Shown here piece after piece: positions 7,717-17,316 of a stretch of DNA of 64,000 nt. The notes under the pieces were generated by a model that saw only the letters and a list, made by a program, of their open reading frames with translations, made no database searches and had not been told where the DNA came from. Both the position numbers and the translations under genes were made by a program. Source of the DNA: CBDFGE01 sp965247055 (GTDB lineage Bacteria; Chloroflexota; Dehalococcoidia; Lucifugimonadales; JAGWBF01); contig CBDFGE010000006.1 in NCBI GenBank assembly GCA_965247055.1, forward strand, positions 62,001 to 126,000, read 5' to 3'. Every line of letters starts with the position of its first letter. Position 1 is the first letter of the stretch.

Positions 7717-9660
7717 CTAACCATGTCCGGCGGCATCGACACTGTCGCCCGGGTTGGGATCGTGCTGGATGGGCATGCTCGGGCTGGGCTGTGGGGTGGG
7801 CTGGGCGCTGGGGGGCGTTACTGGAGAGGGCCGTAGGTCCGGCGCCAGCGCCTCCTTAGGCGGTCGGCCTCCGAAAAGGCGCTTCAGCTCCTCCCCTTCC
7901 ACTGACTCGTGCTGTACGAGATAGACGGCGACTTCCTCCAGCTTGGGCCTGTTGGCGACGAGGATCTCCTCCGCCCGGCGGTAGGCGTGCTCAATCAGGC
8001 GCTGGACCTCCTTATCTATCTCCTCGGCCACACTGTTGCTGTAGTCCCGCTCCTCATGGATCTCCCGGCCCAGGAAGACCAACTCCTCCCTCTTGCCGAA
8101 GGTCCGCGGGCCCAGGGTCGTGCTCATGCCGTACTGCTTCACCATGCGCAGGGCAACCTTGGTGGCGTGCTCCAGGTCGTTGCTGGCGCCGGTGGTCACC
8201 TCCGAGAATACGAGCTGCTCTGCGATGCGGCCCCCCAGGGCCGTCGCCAGCATGTCGTCGAACTGGTTCTTGGTCCAGAGGTACCGGTCCTCTTCGGGAA
8301 GGAGCCTGGTATACCCGCCCATGTTGCCCCGGGCGACGATGGAGATCTTATGCACCGGGTCCGCATTGGGGAGCTTCCAGGCCACAAGGGCGTGGCCCGC
8401 CTCGTGATAGGCCGTCATGTCCCTTTGCCTGGGACTGATGACACGGCCCTTGCGCTCGGGCCCGGCGATAACCCGGTCTATCGACTCCTGGAACTCTGAC
8501 ATGCCGATGAGCTTCTTGTCCAGCCGCGCCGTCAGCAGGGCTGCCTCATTCACCAGGCTGGCCAGGTCGGCGCCGCTGAAGCCGGGGGTCTGCTTGGCGA
8601 GGGTCTCGAGACTGACCCCCGGGGCCAGCGGCTTGCCGCTGGAATGCACGTTAAGTATGTCCTTCCGCCCGTTTACGTCCGGCAAGTCGAGGACTACCCT
8701 CCGGTCGAACCGGCCTGGACGGAGCAGCGCCGGGTCCAGGATATCCGGCCGGTTGGTGGCGGCGATGAGGATGATGTTTGTGCCGGAGTCGAAACCGTCC
8801 ATCTCCACCAGGATCTGGTTAAGGGTCTGCTCTCGCTCGTCGTGGCCGCCGCCGATGCCGGTCCCACGATGCCGCCCGACGGCGTCTATCTCGTCCACGA
8901 AGACGATACAGGGCGCGTTACGCTTTGCCTGATCGAACAGGTCCCTGACCCTGGCGGCTCCAACCCCAACGAACATCTCCACGAACTCGCTGCCGCTGAT
9001 GGAGAAAAAGGGCACCCCCGCTTCGCCCGCGACAGCCCGCGCCATCAGGGTCTTGCCAGTGCCGGGCTGCCCCACCAGCAGCACGCCCCTGGGTATGCGC
9101 GCGCCCAGGGACAGGAACCGGTCGGGGAACTTGAGGAATTCCACCACCTCCTGGAGCTCGGCCTTGGCCTCTTCTACGCCGGCCACGTCGGTGAAGGTGA
9201 CGGTAGGTCTGGTGTTGGTAAAGAGTCGCGCCCTGCTCTTGCCGAAACTGAGGGTCTGGTTGTTGCCGCCCTGGGCCTGGCGCATCATGAACAGGATGAG
9301 GGCGCCGAAAAAGATCAGAGGGAGGAAGGTTATGAGTATCCCGAAGAGGCTCCCCAGGCCGCCCCCGCCCGCGAACTCGACGTTGACGCCGCCGGGGCCC
9401 GTCTTCACCTCCTCCTCACGGAGGACCTGCATGATGTCGGTGTTCTTCCCGATACGGCTCTTGAATTTCTCGCCGCCGCGGGTGACGGTGACCTTCTCGC
9501 CCTTCACCACGATCTCCTGGACCTGTCCCTCCTGCGCCCAGGCCAGGATGTCGCTGAAGGGCCGCTCCTCCGTACCGCTGAAGCCGCCTCGCATCATCGC
9601 GTAGAAGATGGCTACAACGGCGACGATTATGAGCAGATATATGAAGCTATTTCTTCTCAT
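7717..9660 (-). CDS. ftsH: ATP-dependent zinc metalloprotease FtsH
   Basis: Membrane-anchored AAA+ protease, 647 residues. Two transmembrane segments (about 5-23 and 104-126) flank a small extracytoplasmic domain. The AAA module has Walker A GQPGTGKT (197-204), Walker B VFVDEID (253-259) and the second region of homology around ATNRPDILDPALLRPGRFDR. The M41 peptidase domain carries the zinc motif HEAGH (419-423). The tail after residue 600 is proline-rich and poorly conserved. It degrades damaged membrane proteins and some regulators, under HflKC control. A weak -35/-10 pair may lie around 9735-9765 on the minus strand. Confidence 0.98.
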   Translation of the reverse strand: MRRNSFIYLLIIVAVVAIFYAMMRGGFSGTEERPFSDILAWAQEGQVQEIVVKGEKVTVTRGGEKFKSRIGKNTDIMQVLREEEVKTGPGGVNVEFAGGGGLGSLFGILITFLPLIFFGALILFMMRQAQGGNNQTLSFGKSRARLFTNTRPTVTFTDVAGVEEAKAELQEVVEFLKFPDRFLSLGARIPRGVLLVGQPGTGKTLMARAVAGEAGVPFFSISGSEFVEMFVGVGAARVRDLFDQAKRNAPCIVFVDEIDAVGRHRGTGIGGGHDEREQTLNQILVEMDGFDSGTNIILIAATNRPDILDPALLRPGRFDRRVVLDLPDVNGRKDILNVHSSGKPLAPGVSLETLAKQTPGFSGADLASLVNEAALLTARLDKKLIGMSEFQESIDRVIAGPERKGRVISPRQRDMTAYHEAGHALVAWKLPNADPVHKISIVARGNMGGYTRLLPEEDRYLWTKNQFDDMLATALGGRIAEQLVFSEVTTGASNDLEHATKVALRMVKQYGMSTTLGPRTFGKREELVFLGREIHEERDYSNSVAEEIDKEVQRLIEHAYRRAEEILVANRPKLEEVAVYLVQHESVEGEELKRLFGGRPPKEALAPDLRPSPVTPPSAQPTPQPSPSMPIQHDPNPGDSVDAAGHG

Positions 9661-10125
9661 ATGCCTATCGGTCTCGGCGCAGCCTGCGGACAGATGGCCG
9701 CCACTCCCCTGAGAAGGGATTCACACTAATATATTAATGTAGGCGCAGCACAAAAGTAAAGGGCTGTTCCTGCTGTTCCCTGAGTTCCTTGACCGTTCCT
9801 TGGCTGGGTACGTCCCGGCGGAGAAGCGCCCACCAACCTGGGGCAGCGGTTACACCCTTCGCCCATCGTTACGTATCCGGTGGACCCCGGCTGCCGGGAC
9901 AGCCCACCGGCCTCGCCTACCGCCGACGGTACGGAGTACGAGGTAAAACGCTACCTGCCCAGCCTGTAGCCCGGCGCGCCGCTGCCCGGAAAAGTCCCCG
10001 CCCGTTGGGTCTATCCAACCATTGACTAAGTAGTTATAATGTCGTTTTAATCTCAGATAGGCGGGCTGCACGGGCTGAAGCCTGTCCTTTACCCACGCAG
10101 GGCGGAGAGGGATCGTTCACCGTAT
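9661..10125. other. 465-base intergenic region between ftsH and gltB
   Basis: No supportable gene. The left part is AT-rich (an ACTAATATATTAATGT stretch near 9727-9742) and probably holds the ftsH promoter; the right part holds the gltB promoter. In between is GC-rich sequence with a small hairpin (CCCGGCTGCCGGG). A 73-codon minus-strand frame (9850-10071) lacks a ribosome site and recognisable sequence. No riboswitch class could be matched by eye. Confidence 0.5.
10022..10051 (+). promoter_or_regulatory. Promoter of gltBD
   Basis: TTGACT (10022-10027) is followed after 18 bases by TTTAAT (10046-10051), or after 17 by TTTTAA. A separate consensus-like TATAAT lies between them at 10035-10040. 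The leader to the gltB ATG would be about 65-80 bases. Confidence 0.45.
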
Positions 10126-13100
10126 ATGGCACGGATGCCGAAACTGGTAAAGCAGGGACTTTACGATCCACAGTACGAGCACGACGCCTGTGGCGTTGGT
10201 GTCGTCGCCAGCATCAATGGCACCAGGTCTCACGACATAATCGAGAAGGGGCTCCAGGTGCTGGTCAACCTGGGCCACAGGGGGGCCTGCGGCTCCGACC
10301 CCAAGACCGGCGATGGCGCCGGGATACTGGTCCAGATGCCCCACGAGTTCTTTCGCAAGGAGTGCGCCGGGCTCGACATCTCCCTCCCGCCGCCCGGAGA
10401 CTATGGGGTAGGGATGGTCTTTCTGCCCCGGGACCCGGCCCATGGGGAGCGCTGCCAGAAGCTGCTCGAAGGAATAGTCCGCGAAGAGGGGCAGACCCTA
10501 CTGGGCTGGCGCGACGTTCCCGTGGACGACACCGGCATAGGTGCCCACTCCAGGGAGGTCCGGCCTCTTATCCGGCAGATATTCATTGGCCGGGGGCCCG
10601 ATACGGCCGGCGAGGGCCAGTTCGTCCGCAAGCTCTACGTCATTCGTAGGCTGGTAGAGAAGGCCGTCGCAGAGTCCGACATCGAGGATCGGGAGGCCTT
10701 CTACATATCCAGCCTGTTCAGCAACCGTATCGTCTACAAGGGTCTCCTCATGGCGGACCAGATGTCCGGCTTCTATCGGGACCTGGCCGACCCGGAGATG
10801 GTAACTCGCTTCGCCATGGTCCATTCCAGGTTCAGCACCAACACATTGGGGTCCTGGAAGCTTGCCCACCCTTATCGGTTTCTGGAGCACAACGGCGAGA
10901 TCAACACCCTGCGGGGCAACCTGAACTGGATGGCGGCCCGCCAGGCGATGTTCTCGTCGCCCCTCTTCGGGGAGGACATGCAGAAGCTGTTCCCCATCAT
11001 AGTTCCGGGCCAGAGCGATACGGCCTGTATAGATAACGTCCTCGAGCTGCTCCTGGCCACCGGCAGGTCGTTGCCCCACTCCCTGATGATGCTGGTCCCC
11101 GAAGCCTGGGGCGATCATGTGGAGATCGACCCCATCAAAAAGGACTTCTACGAGTACCATTCCTCTATGATGGAGCCCTGGGATGGGCCGGCGCTTCTGG
11201 TGTGTACCGACGGCGTGAGAGTAGCTGCCATCCTGGACCGCAACGGCCTGCGCCCCTTCCGATACCTGGTCACGAAGGGCGGCCTGTTGGTGATGGCCTC
11301 GGAGGTGGGGGTCCTGGACGTGCCCGCCGAGGACGTGCTTTTCAAGGCGAGGCTGAAGCCCGGCCGCATGTTCCTGGTGGACCCCGACGAGGGGAGGATC
11401 ATCGAGGACGAGGAGATAAAACGGGAGCTCTCGACCAGCCGGCCCTACGGGGAGTGGCTGGCGGAGAACGTGGTGAAGCTGGAGGAGCTACCCGAGCGCA
11501 CCCAAGGCCCGCCTTTCGACCGGGATGCTCTTCTCAAGTGTCAGCAGGTCATGGGTTACACGCTGGAGGACCTGCGAATAATAATGGAGCCCATGGCCGC
11601 CACCGGCGCCGAGGCGGTGGGGTCCATGGGGAACGACACCCCCTTGGCGGTGCTGTCGGACAGGCCCCAGCTTGTGTTCAACTACTTCAAGCAGATCTTC
11701 GCCCAGGTAACCAACCCGCCCCTGGACGCCATCAGGGAGGAGCTGGTCACCTCGACCGACAGTTTTATCGGGTCGGAGCGGAACCTGTTCGAGGAGACAC
11801 CCCAGCACTGCCGACAGCTCAAGCTGAAGGAGCCTGTGCTCACCAATGCCGAGCTGGAGAAGGTGCGCAATATCGACGTCGGAGACATACGGGCCGCCAC
11901 CCTCTCTACCCTCTTCCCGGTCGGTGAAGGGACCGGAGCGTTGGAGCGCGCGCTGGGGGAGCTTTGCCGCGGGGCGTCCAGGGCCATCGGGGAAGGCTTC
12001 AGCATCCTCATACTTTCGGACCGGGGCGTGGACGAGCGTCACGCACCCATACCGAGCCTGCTGGCTACGTCCACCGTACACCACCACCTGATAAGGGAGG
12101 GTACCCGGATGAGGGTGGGGTTGGTGGTCGAGTCCGGCGAGCCCAGGGAGGTAGCCCATTTTGCCTTCCTCATCGGGTACGGGGCCGGGGCCGTGAACCC
12201 CTACCTCGCCTTCGAGACCCTGGATGAGATGGTACGGCAGGAGCTTCTCCCCCCAGGCATGGACTCCAAAACGGCCCGGAACAACTACATCAAGGCGGTG
12301 CACAAGGGTGTGGTGAAGGTGATGTCGAAGATGGGCATCTCCACCATCCACAGTTACCAGGGCGCCCAGATCTTCGAGGCGGTGGGCCTGTCCCAGGAGC
12401 TGGTGGACCGCTGTTTCACATCGACGCCCTCCCGTGTAGGGGGAGTAGGTCTGGAGGTCCTGGAGGAGGAGGCGAGGCAACGCCACGCCCGTGCCTATCC
12501 CGACAGGGAGGTCGCCGCCAATCTCGAGCTGGACGCGGGAGGTTTCTATCAGTGGCGTCGCGACGGTGAGTATCACATGTACAATCCCGAGACCATCGCC
12601 ACGCTCCAGCACGCCGTACGCATCAACAGCTACCAGACCTACAAGGAGTTCGCCCAGCAGATTGACGACCGGAGCAGGAACCGGGCTACCCTGCGCGGTC
12701 TGCTGGAATTCAAGACCCTGGATGATCCCATCCCCCTGGACGAGGTGGAGCCGGCCAAGGAGATCGTAAAGCGCTTCGCCACCGGGGCCATATCCCTCGG
12801 CTCCATCAGCAAAGAGGCCCATGAGACCCTGGCCATCGCCACAAACCGCATAGGCGCCAGAAGCAATACCGGAGAAGGCGGCGAGGACTACCATCGGTTC
12901 AAGCCCGACACCAACGGCGACTCCCGCAGCAGCGCTATGAAGCAGGTCGCCTCGGGCAGGTTTGGAGTAACTAACAACTACCTGATCAGCGCCAGGGACC
13001 TTCAGATAAAGATGGCCCAGGGCTCCAAGCCTGGGGAGGGCGGGCAGCTCCCGGGCCACAAGGTGGACGAGTACATCGGCTGGATCCGCCACTCCACTCC

Positions 13101-14676
13101 TGGTGTGGAGCTCATCTCGCCTCCCCCCCACCACGATATCTACTCCATCGAGGACCTGGCCCAGCTCATCTACGATCTGAAGTACACCAACCCGCGGGCC
13201 CGCGTCCACGTAAAGCTGGTGGCCGAGGTGGGTGTAGGGACGATAGCCGCGGGGGTATCCAAGGGACACGCCGATGTCGTGCTGATCAGCGGCGACAGCG
13301 GCGGCACCGGCGCCTCCCCCGAGTCGTCCATCAAGTATGCGGGCCTTCCCTGGGAGCTTGGTCTTGCCGAGACCCAGCAGGTGCTCGTGATGAACGATCT
13401 CAGGGGCCGTATCGTCGTGCAGACCGACGGCCAGCTGAAGACGGGTCGAGACGTGGCCATCGCCTGTCTGTTGGGCGCCGACGAGTTCGGCTTCTCCACC
13501 GCGCCCCTCGTAAGCCTGGGGTGCATCATGCTGCGCAAGTGCCACCTTAACACCTGCTCCGTCGGCATCGCTACCCAGGACCCGGAGCTGCGCAAGAAGT
13601 TCGCCGGCCAGCCGGAGCACGTGATCAACTTCTTCTTCTTCGTGGCCGAGCATCTGCGGGAGATCATGGCCCAGATGGGCTTCCGATCCGTAGATGAGAT
13701 GGTAGGACGGGCCGACAAACTGGAGACCAGCAGGGCGATAGACCACTGGAAGGCCAAGGGCTTGGACCTGAGCACACTGCTTTACAAGCCCCAGGTGCCC
13801 GAGTGGGTGGCGACCCATCACTGCCAGTCCCAGGACCACGGTCTGGACAAAGCCATTGACCACACCCTCATCCAGCTGTGCCGCGACGCGCTGGATCACA
13901 AGACTCCCGTGCGGATAGAGCTCCCGATCCGGAACGCCAACCGCACCGTTGGGGCGATGCTGAGCGGAGAAGTGTCCCTGCGCTACGGCGAAGATGGGCT
14001 GCCCGACGACACCATCCAGATCAAATTCACGGGCTCCGCCGGGCAGAGCTTCGGTGCCTTCCTGACGAAGGGAGTGTCCCTGACCCTCGAGGGGGACTCC
14101 AACGACTATCTCGCCAAGGGTCTGTCTGGGGGCACTATTGTGCTCTACCCGCCCGCGGGCTCGCGCTTCCCTGCGGAAGAGAATATTATCGCGGGTAACG
14201 TCTGCCTGTATGGAGCCACCGGCGGCAAGGTGTTCATCCGCGGCGTCGCCGGAGAGCGTTTCGGCGTGCGGAATAGCGGGGCCCACGCGGTGGTGGAGGG
14301 GATAGGAGACCACGGGTGTGAGTACATGACCCGGGGCGTGGTGGTTGTACTGGGCCCGACAGGACGTAACTTCGCCGCTGGAATGAGCGGCGGCTTCGCC
14401 TACGTCCTGGACGAGGACGGGAGCTTCCCCCGGCGGTGCAATCAGGAGATGGTGGACCTGGAGCCGGTGGCCGAGAAAGAGGAGATGGCTATGCTCCAGA
14501 AACTCGTACGGGAGCACTTTGAGCGCACAGGGAGCGAAAGGGCGCGAAGGGTACTCCAGGCATGGGATGAGATGGTACCCAGGTTCGTCAAGATATTTCC
14601 CCGGGACTATCGGCGGGTCTTAGGAGAGCGGAAAGGAAAGACGGCGACAGAGCTCGAACTGGTGAGCAGTGGGTAA
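10126..14676 (+). CDS. gltB: Glutamate synthase large subunit
   Basis: Transfers the amide of glutamine to 2-oxoglutarate, giving two glutamates; the assimilation partner of glutamine synthetase. The 1516 residues show a glutamine amidotransferase type II domain with its catalytic cysteine at C22 (EHDACGVGVVASI), so a short propeptide is removed as in the family. A central domain follows, then the FMN-binding barrel with GEGGEDYHRF and SGDSGGTGASPESS. The 3Fe-4S ligands C1133, C1139 and C1144 are in the normal C-x5-C-x4-C spacing, and a C-terminal GXGXG helix domain closes the protein. It overlaps gltD by eight bases. Confidence 0.98.
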   Translation: MARMPKLVKQGLYDPQYEHDACGVGVVASINGTRSHDIIEKGLQVLVNLGHRGACGSDPKTGDGAGILVQMPHEFFRKECAGLDISLPPPGDYGVGMVFLPRDPAHGERCQKLLEGIVREEGQTLLGWRDVPVDDTGIGAHSREVRPLIRQIFIGRGPDTAGEGQFVRKLYVIRRLVEKAVAESDIEDREAFYISSLFSNRIVYKGLLMADQMSGFYRDLADPEMVTRFAMVHSRFSTNTLGSWKLAHPYRFLEHNGEINTLRGNLNWMAARQAMFSSPLFGEDMQKLFPIIVPGQSDTACIDNVLELLLATGRSLPHSLMMLVPEAWGDHVEIDPIKKDFYEYHSSMMEPWDGPALLVCTDGVRVAAILDRNGLRPFRYLVTKGGLLVMASEVGVLDVPAEDVLFKARLKPGRMFLVDPDEGRIIEDEEIKRELSTSRPYGEWLAENVVKLEELPERTQGPPFDRDALLKCQQVMGYTLEDLRIIMEPMAATGAEAVGSMGNDTPLAVLSDRPQLVFNYFKQIFAQVTNPPLDAIREELVTSTDSFIGSERNLFEETPQHCRQLKLKEPVLTNAELEKVRNIDVGDIRAATLSTLFPVGEGTGALERALGELCRGASRAIGEGFSILILSDRGVDERHAPIPSLLATSTVHHHLIREGTRMRVGLVVESGEPREVAHFAFLIGYGAGAVNPYLAFETLDEMVRQELLPPGMDSKTARNNYIKAVHKGVVKVMSKMGISTIHSYQGAQIFEAVGLSQELVDRCFTSTPSRVGGVGLEVLEEEARQRHARAYPDREVAANLELDAGGFYQWRRDGEYHMYNPETIATLQHAVRINSYQTYKEFAQQIDDRSRNRATLRGLLEFKTLDDPIPLDEVEPAKEIVKRFATGAISLGSISKEAHETLAIATNRIGARSNTGEGGEDYHRFKPDTNGDSRSSAMKQVASGRFGVTNNYLISARDLQIKMAQGSKPGEGGQLPGHKVDEYIGWIRHSTPGVELISPPPHHDIYSIEDLAQLIYDLKYTNPRARVHVKLVAEVGVGTIAAGVSKGHADVVLISGDSGGTGASPESSIKYAGLPWELGLAETQQVLVMNDLRGRIVVQTDGQLKTGRDVAIACLLGADEFGFSTAPLVSLGCIMLRKCHLNTCSVGIATQDPELRKKFAGQPEHVINFFFFVAEHLREIMAQMGFRSVDEMVGRADKLETSRAIDHWKAKGLDLSTLLYKPQVPEWVATHHCQSQDHGLDKAIDHTLIQLCRDALDHKTPVRIELPIRNANRTVGAMLSGEVSLRYGEDGLPDDTIQIKFTGSAGQSFGAFLTKGVSLTLEGDSNDYLAKGLSGGTIVLYPPAGSRFPAEENIIAGNVCLYGATGGKVFIRGVAGERFGVRNSGAHAVVEGIGDHGCEYMTRGVVVVLGPTGRNFAAGMSGGFAYVLDEDGSFPRRCNQEMVDLEPVAEKEEMAMLQKLVREHFERTGSERARRVLQAWDEMVPRFVKIFPRDYRRVLGERKGKTATELELVSSG

Positions 14677-16120
14677 GCCGACAGGGTTCAAAGAGCACGC
14701 CCGGGAGACTCCAGGGCGGCGCCCTGTCCGGGAGCGCATAGGGGACTACCGGGAGGTTTACCAGGAGTGGCCCGAAGCGAGCATAAAGGCCCAGGGAGCC
14801 CGGTGCATGGGCTGCGCTGTCCCCTTCTGCCACACCGGCTGTCCCCTGGGGAACGTCATCCCCGACTGGAACGACCTGGTCTACCGGGGCCGCTGGAAGG
14901 AGGCCCTGGACGCGCTGCACTCCACCAACAACTTCCCCGAGTTCACCGGCAGGATCTGCCCCGCACCCTGTGAAGCGTCCTGCGTCCTCGCCATTAACCA
15001 GGACCCGGTGACCATCGAGTACATCGAGATGGCCATCGCCGACAGGGGATTCAAGGAGGGTTGGATCGTCCCCAGGCCTCCCAAGCTGCGCACAGGCAAG
15101 ATGGTCGCCGTGGTGGGCTCGGGTCCTGCCGGGCTCGCCTGCGCCCAGCAGCTTAACCGCGCCGGCCACTGGGTCACCGTGTTCGAGAAGGACAACTACA
15201 TCGGCGGCCTGCTTACGCTTGGTATTCCCGACTTCAAGCTTGACAAGGCGATAGTGAAGCGGCGGGCTGACCTTATGGCGGAGGAAGGGGTTGAGTTCCG
15301 GACCGGAGCTAACGTGGGTAAGAACCTGCCCGTAGACACTCTGGCCAGGGATTTCGACGCGGTGTGCATAGCTATTGGGTCTACCCGTGCCCGTGACCTG
15401 GACGTACCGGGACGTGGGTTGGAAGGTATCCATCTGGCCATGGAGTACCTGCCCCAGCAGAACAGGCTGATCGCCGGGGAGCAAATCGCTCCGGACGAGA
15501 GGATCACAGCGGAGGGCAAACGGGTGGTTATCCTGGGCGGCGGAGATACAGGGGCGGACTGTCTGGGGACTGCCCACCGCCAGGGCGCGGAGATGGTCCA
15601 CCAGTTCGAGCTATTACCGGAGCCCCCAGCGACGAGAGGTCCCGGTAACCCCTGGCCCCAGTGGCCGATCATACTCAGGACATCGGCGGCCCACGAAGAG
15701 GGCGGCATCCGGGACTACGGCATATCGACCAAGGGATTCTCGGGGAGCAATGGCCACGTGGAGAAGCTCCACGGGGTGAGGCTCGACGGGAGCCAGAAGG
15801 ACCCTAACGGACGTCCCATGATGGTCGAGAGCCCTGACAGCGAGTTCGAGCTGGAGACTGATCTGGTGCTGCTGGCCCTCGGATTCGTGCATCCTGAGCA
15901 CGAGGGGATGCTGGAAGAGATGGGGGTTGAGCTGGACCCTCGGGGTAACGTGAAGGCGGACCAGGCCCGGATGACCAGCATTCCGGGCATTTTCGCGGCC
16001 GGGGACGCGGCCCGTGGGCAGTCCCTGGTGGTGTGGGCCATCGCCGAGGGCCGGGAGGCAGCCCACCATATGGACAAATACCTGATGGGCTCCACCAGCC
16101 TGCCCAGGTCCCTGCGTTAG
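14669..16120 (+). CDS. gltD: Glutamate synthase small subunit
   Basis: Electron-input subunit that passes NAD(P)H electrons via FAD and iron-sulfur clusters to GltB; 483 residues. The N-terminal cysteine sets CMGCAVPFCHTGCP and CPAPCEASC bind the 4Fe-4S clusters, followed by the FAD site VVGSGPAGLACAQQL and the NAD(P)H site VVILGGGDTGADC, ending with IPGIFAAGDAARGQSLVV. The GTG start overlaps the gltB stop by eight bases, a typical translationally coupled pair. Confidence 0.97.
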   Translation: MGKPTGFKEHARETPGRRPVRERIGDYREVYQEWPEASIKAQGARCMGCAVPFCHTGCPLGNVIPDWNDLVYRGRWKEALDALHSTNNFPEFTGRICPAPCEASCVLAINQDPVTIEYIEMAIADRGFKEGWIVPRPPKLRTGKMVAVVGSGPAGLACAQQLNRAGHWVTVFEKDNYIGGLLTLGIPDFKLDKAIVKRRADLMAEEGVEFRTGANVGKNLPVDTLARDFDAVCIAIGSTRARDLDVPGRGLEGIHLAMEYLPQQNRLIAGEQIAPDERITAEGKRVVILGGGDTGADCLGTAHRQGAEMVHQFELLPEPPATRGPGNPWPQWPIILRTSAAHEEGGIRDYGISTKGFSGSNGHVEKLHGVRLDGSQKDPNGRPMMVESPDSEFELETDLVLLALGFVHPEHEGMLEEMGVELDPRGNVKADQARMTSIPGIFAAGDAARGQSLVVWAIAEGREAAHHMDKYLMGSTSLPRSLR

Positions 16121-16180
16121 TGGCAGGCGGCAGCGGACTGGTGTAGCGGCCTCACCCGACCCCACGTAACGCCGGCCTAG

Positions 16181-17233
16181 TCACCCCCCTAGAGCCAGAG
16201 AGAGGGCCTCACTTATACCCACCGTCGCGCTGGCCCGCACCCTGCTTCCCCCCGCCAACTCCTCCACCCGGGCGGCGCCCTTTGATCTGGCGGCCAGGTC
16301 CCGGGCTATATCTACTAGGGCAGACCGGCCCGCATCCGGGGACGAGAAGTCTAATATCCAGTCGACGGTGCCCTCCTCGCCCTCTACCCTAGCGCTCACG
16401 GCCAGCCCCACGCAGCCCTCGTACCGCCCGATGAGCCGGCAGTCCCTGGACACAATCATGGCGCTCCCTGGAGGAAGGCCCGGGACCAGTCGGCTCACCT
16501 CGGGGTCAGAGAGGAAGCCCGCCCCTGGTGCTTCGGCCGTGTCCAGGACGGCCTCCACCAGATCTGCGCTCGACCTACCGGGGGAGAGAGCAAGAGCGAA
16601 CACCGCCGTCTTGGCATCGATGAGGCTCATGGTCAAGGGCAGGGTAAGGAACGGGAGCTTGACGTCCACCGTGAACATTTCAAAAGCGCCATGCCCTTGG
16701 GACCGGGTCTCGGACTCCGGCGCCTTCACCGCGTTGAGGAAGTCCTCAATGTCCAGCGACCACCTTACTGCCCCTAACACTGCCCCCGATGCTACGGCCA
16801 GCGCCATCGCATCTGCCTGCTCCCTGAGGGGGGCTGCCACGGGGCCCAGCAGAGCCCATATTCCCAGATCGTCGAGGGCGTCCCCCAGCAGCGGGTTGGC
16901 CCGGATAGCGGCGATGTCCACGTAGGTCACAGAGCTGGAGTCCGCGGGGATCACCGACAGCAGCTCCTCGAACGACCCCCGGTCCACCGGCAGGTTGGCG
17001 CCTTCTTGGGCCGAGGTGTCCGGGGCTGGCGCGGTGGTGGGCTGGGGCGTGGGAGTAGGACCAGGCGTCGGAGCCTTGGTTGGTGTCGTCGTAGGGACGG
17101 CAGTAGCCGCAGGGGAGGGGGTGGCCAGAGGGCTAGTCGCGGTGCATCCAATCATCGCCGCGACGAGAAGGAGGGACCCGCCCAAGAAGGCGTCCGCTCT
17201 AACCCTGCTCCTGCTATGGGAATCCCCCACCAT
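16181..17233 (-). CDS. Secreted lipoprotein with Thr/Pro linker, unknown function
   Basis: About 350 residues. A basic N-terminus and hydrophobic stretch (FLGGSLLLVAAMIGC) end in a lipobox with the acylated cysteine at residue 30. A Thr/Pro/Ala-rich linker of some 50 residues follows, then a globular domain starting FEELLSVIPADSSSVTYVDI that loosely resembles DUF3352-type proteins (tentative). The ATG at 17233 is chosen because it gives an intact lipoprotein signal and sits nine bases below a strong promoter; the longer frame upstream is not supported. No ribosome site is seen, suggesting leaderless translation. Probably surface-exposed; function unknown. Confidence 0.75.
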   Translation of the reverse strand: MVGDSHSRSRVRADAFLGGSLLLVAAMIGCTATSPLATPSPAATAVPTTTPTKAPTPGPTPTPQPTTAPAPDTSAQEGANLPVDRGSFEELLSVIPADSSSVTYVDIAAIRANPLLGDALDDLGIWALLGPVAAPLREQADAMALAVASGAVLGAVRWSLDIEDFLNAVKAPESETRSQGHGAFEMFTVDVKLPFLTLPLTMSLIDAKTAVFALALSPGRSSADLVEAVLDTAEAPGAGFLSDPEVSRLVPGLPPGSAMIVSRDCRLIGRYEGCVGLAVSARVEGEEGTVDWILDFSSPDAGRSALVDIARDLAARSKGAARVEELAGGSRVRASATVGISEALSLALGG

Positions 17234-17242
17234 CGGTTGGGC

Positions 17243-17271
17243 ATTGTAGCAGCTGGGCGTGGTGGTTTCAA
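17243..17271 (-). promoter_or_regulatory. Promoter of the lipoprotein gene
   Basis: On the minus strand TTGAAA (17266-17271) and TACAAT (17243-17248) are 17 bases apart. The -10 is nine bases from the ATG at 17233, so the mRNA is predicted to be leaderless or to carry only a few untranslated bases. Confidence 0.6.
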
Positions 17272-17316
17272 CCAACGGCGGCAAGCGGCGCGGTGTTACC
17301 CGCCCATGGGAGTCGC

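Noticed and set aside
9850..10071. 73-codon minus-strand frame in the ftsH-gltB gap
   Set aside because: No ribosome site and no recognisable sequence; overlaps the gltB promoter.
11488..14517. 1009-codon open frame antisense to gltB
   Set aside because: A GC-rich shadow frame: no ribosome site, no recognisable domain, and the opposite strand is an undoubted full-length gltB.
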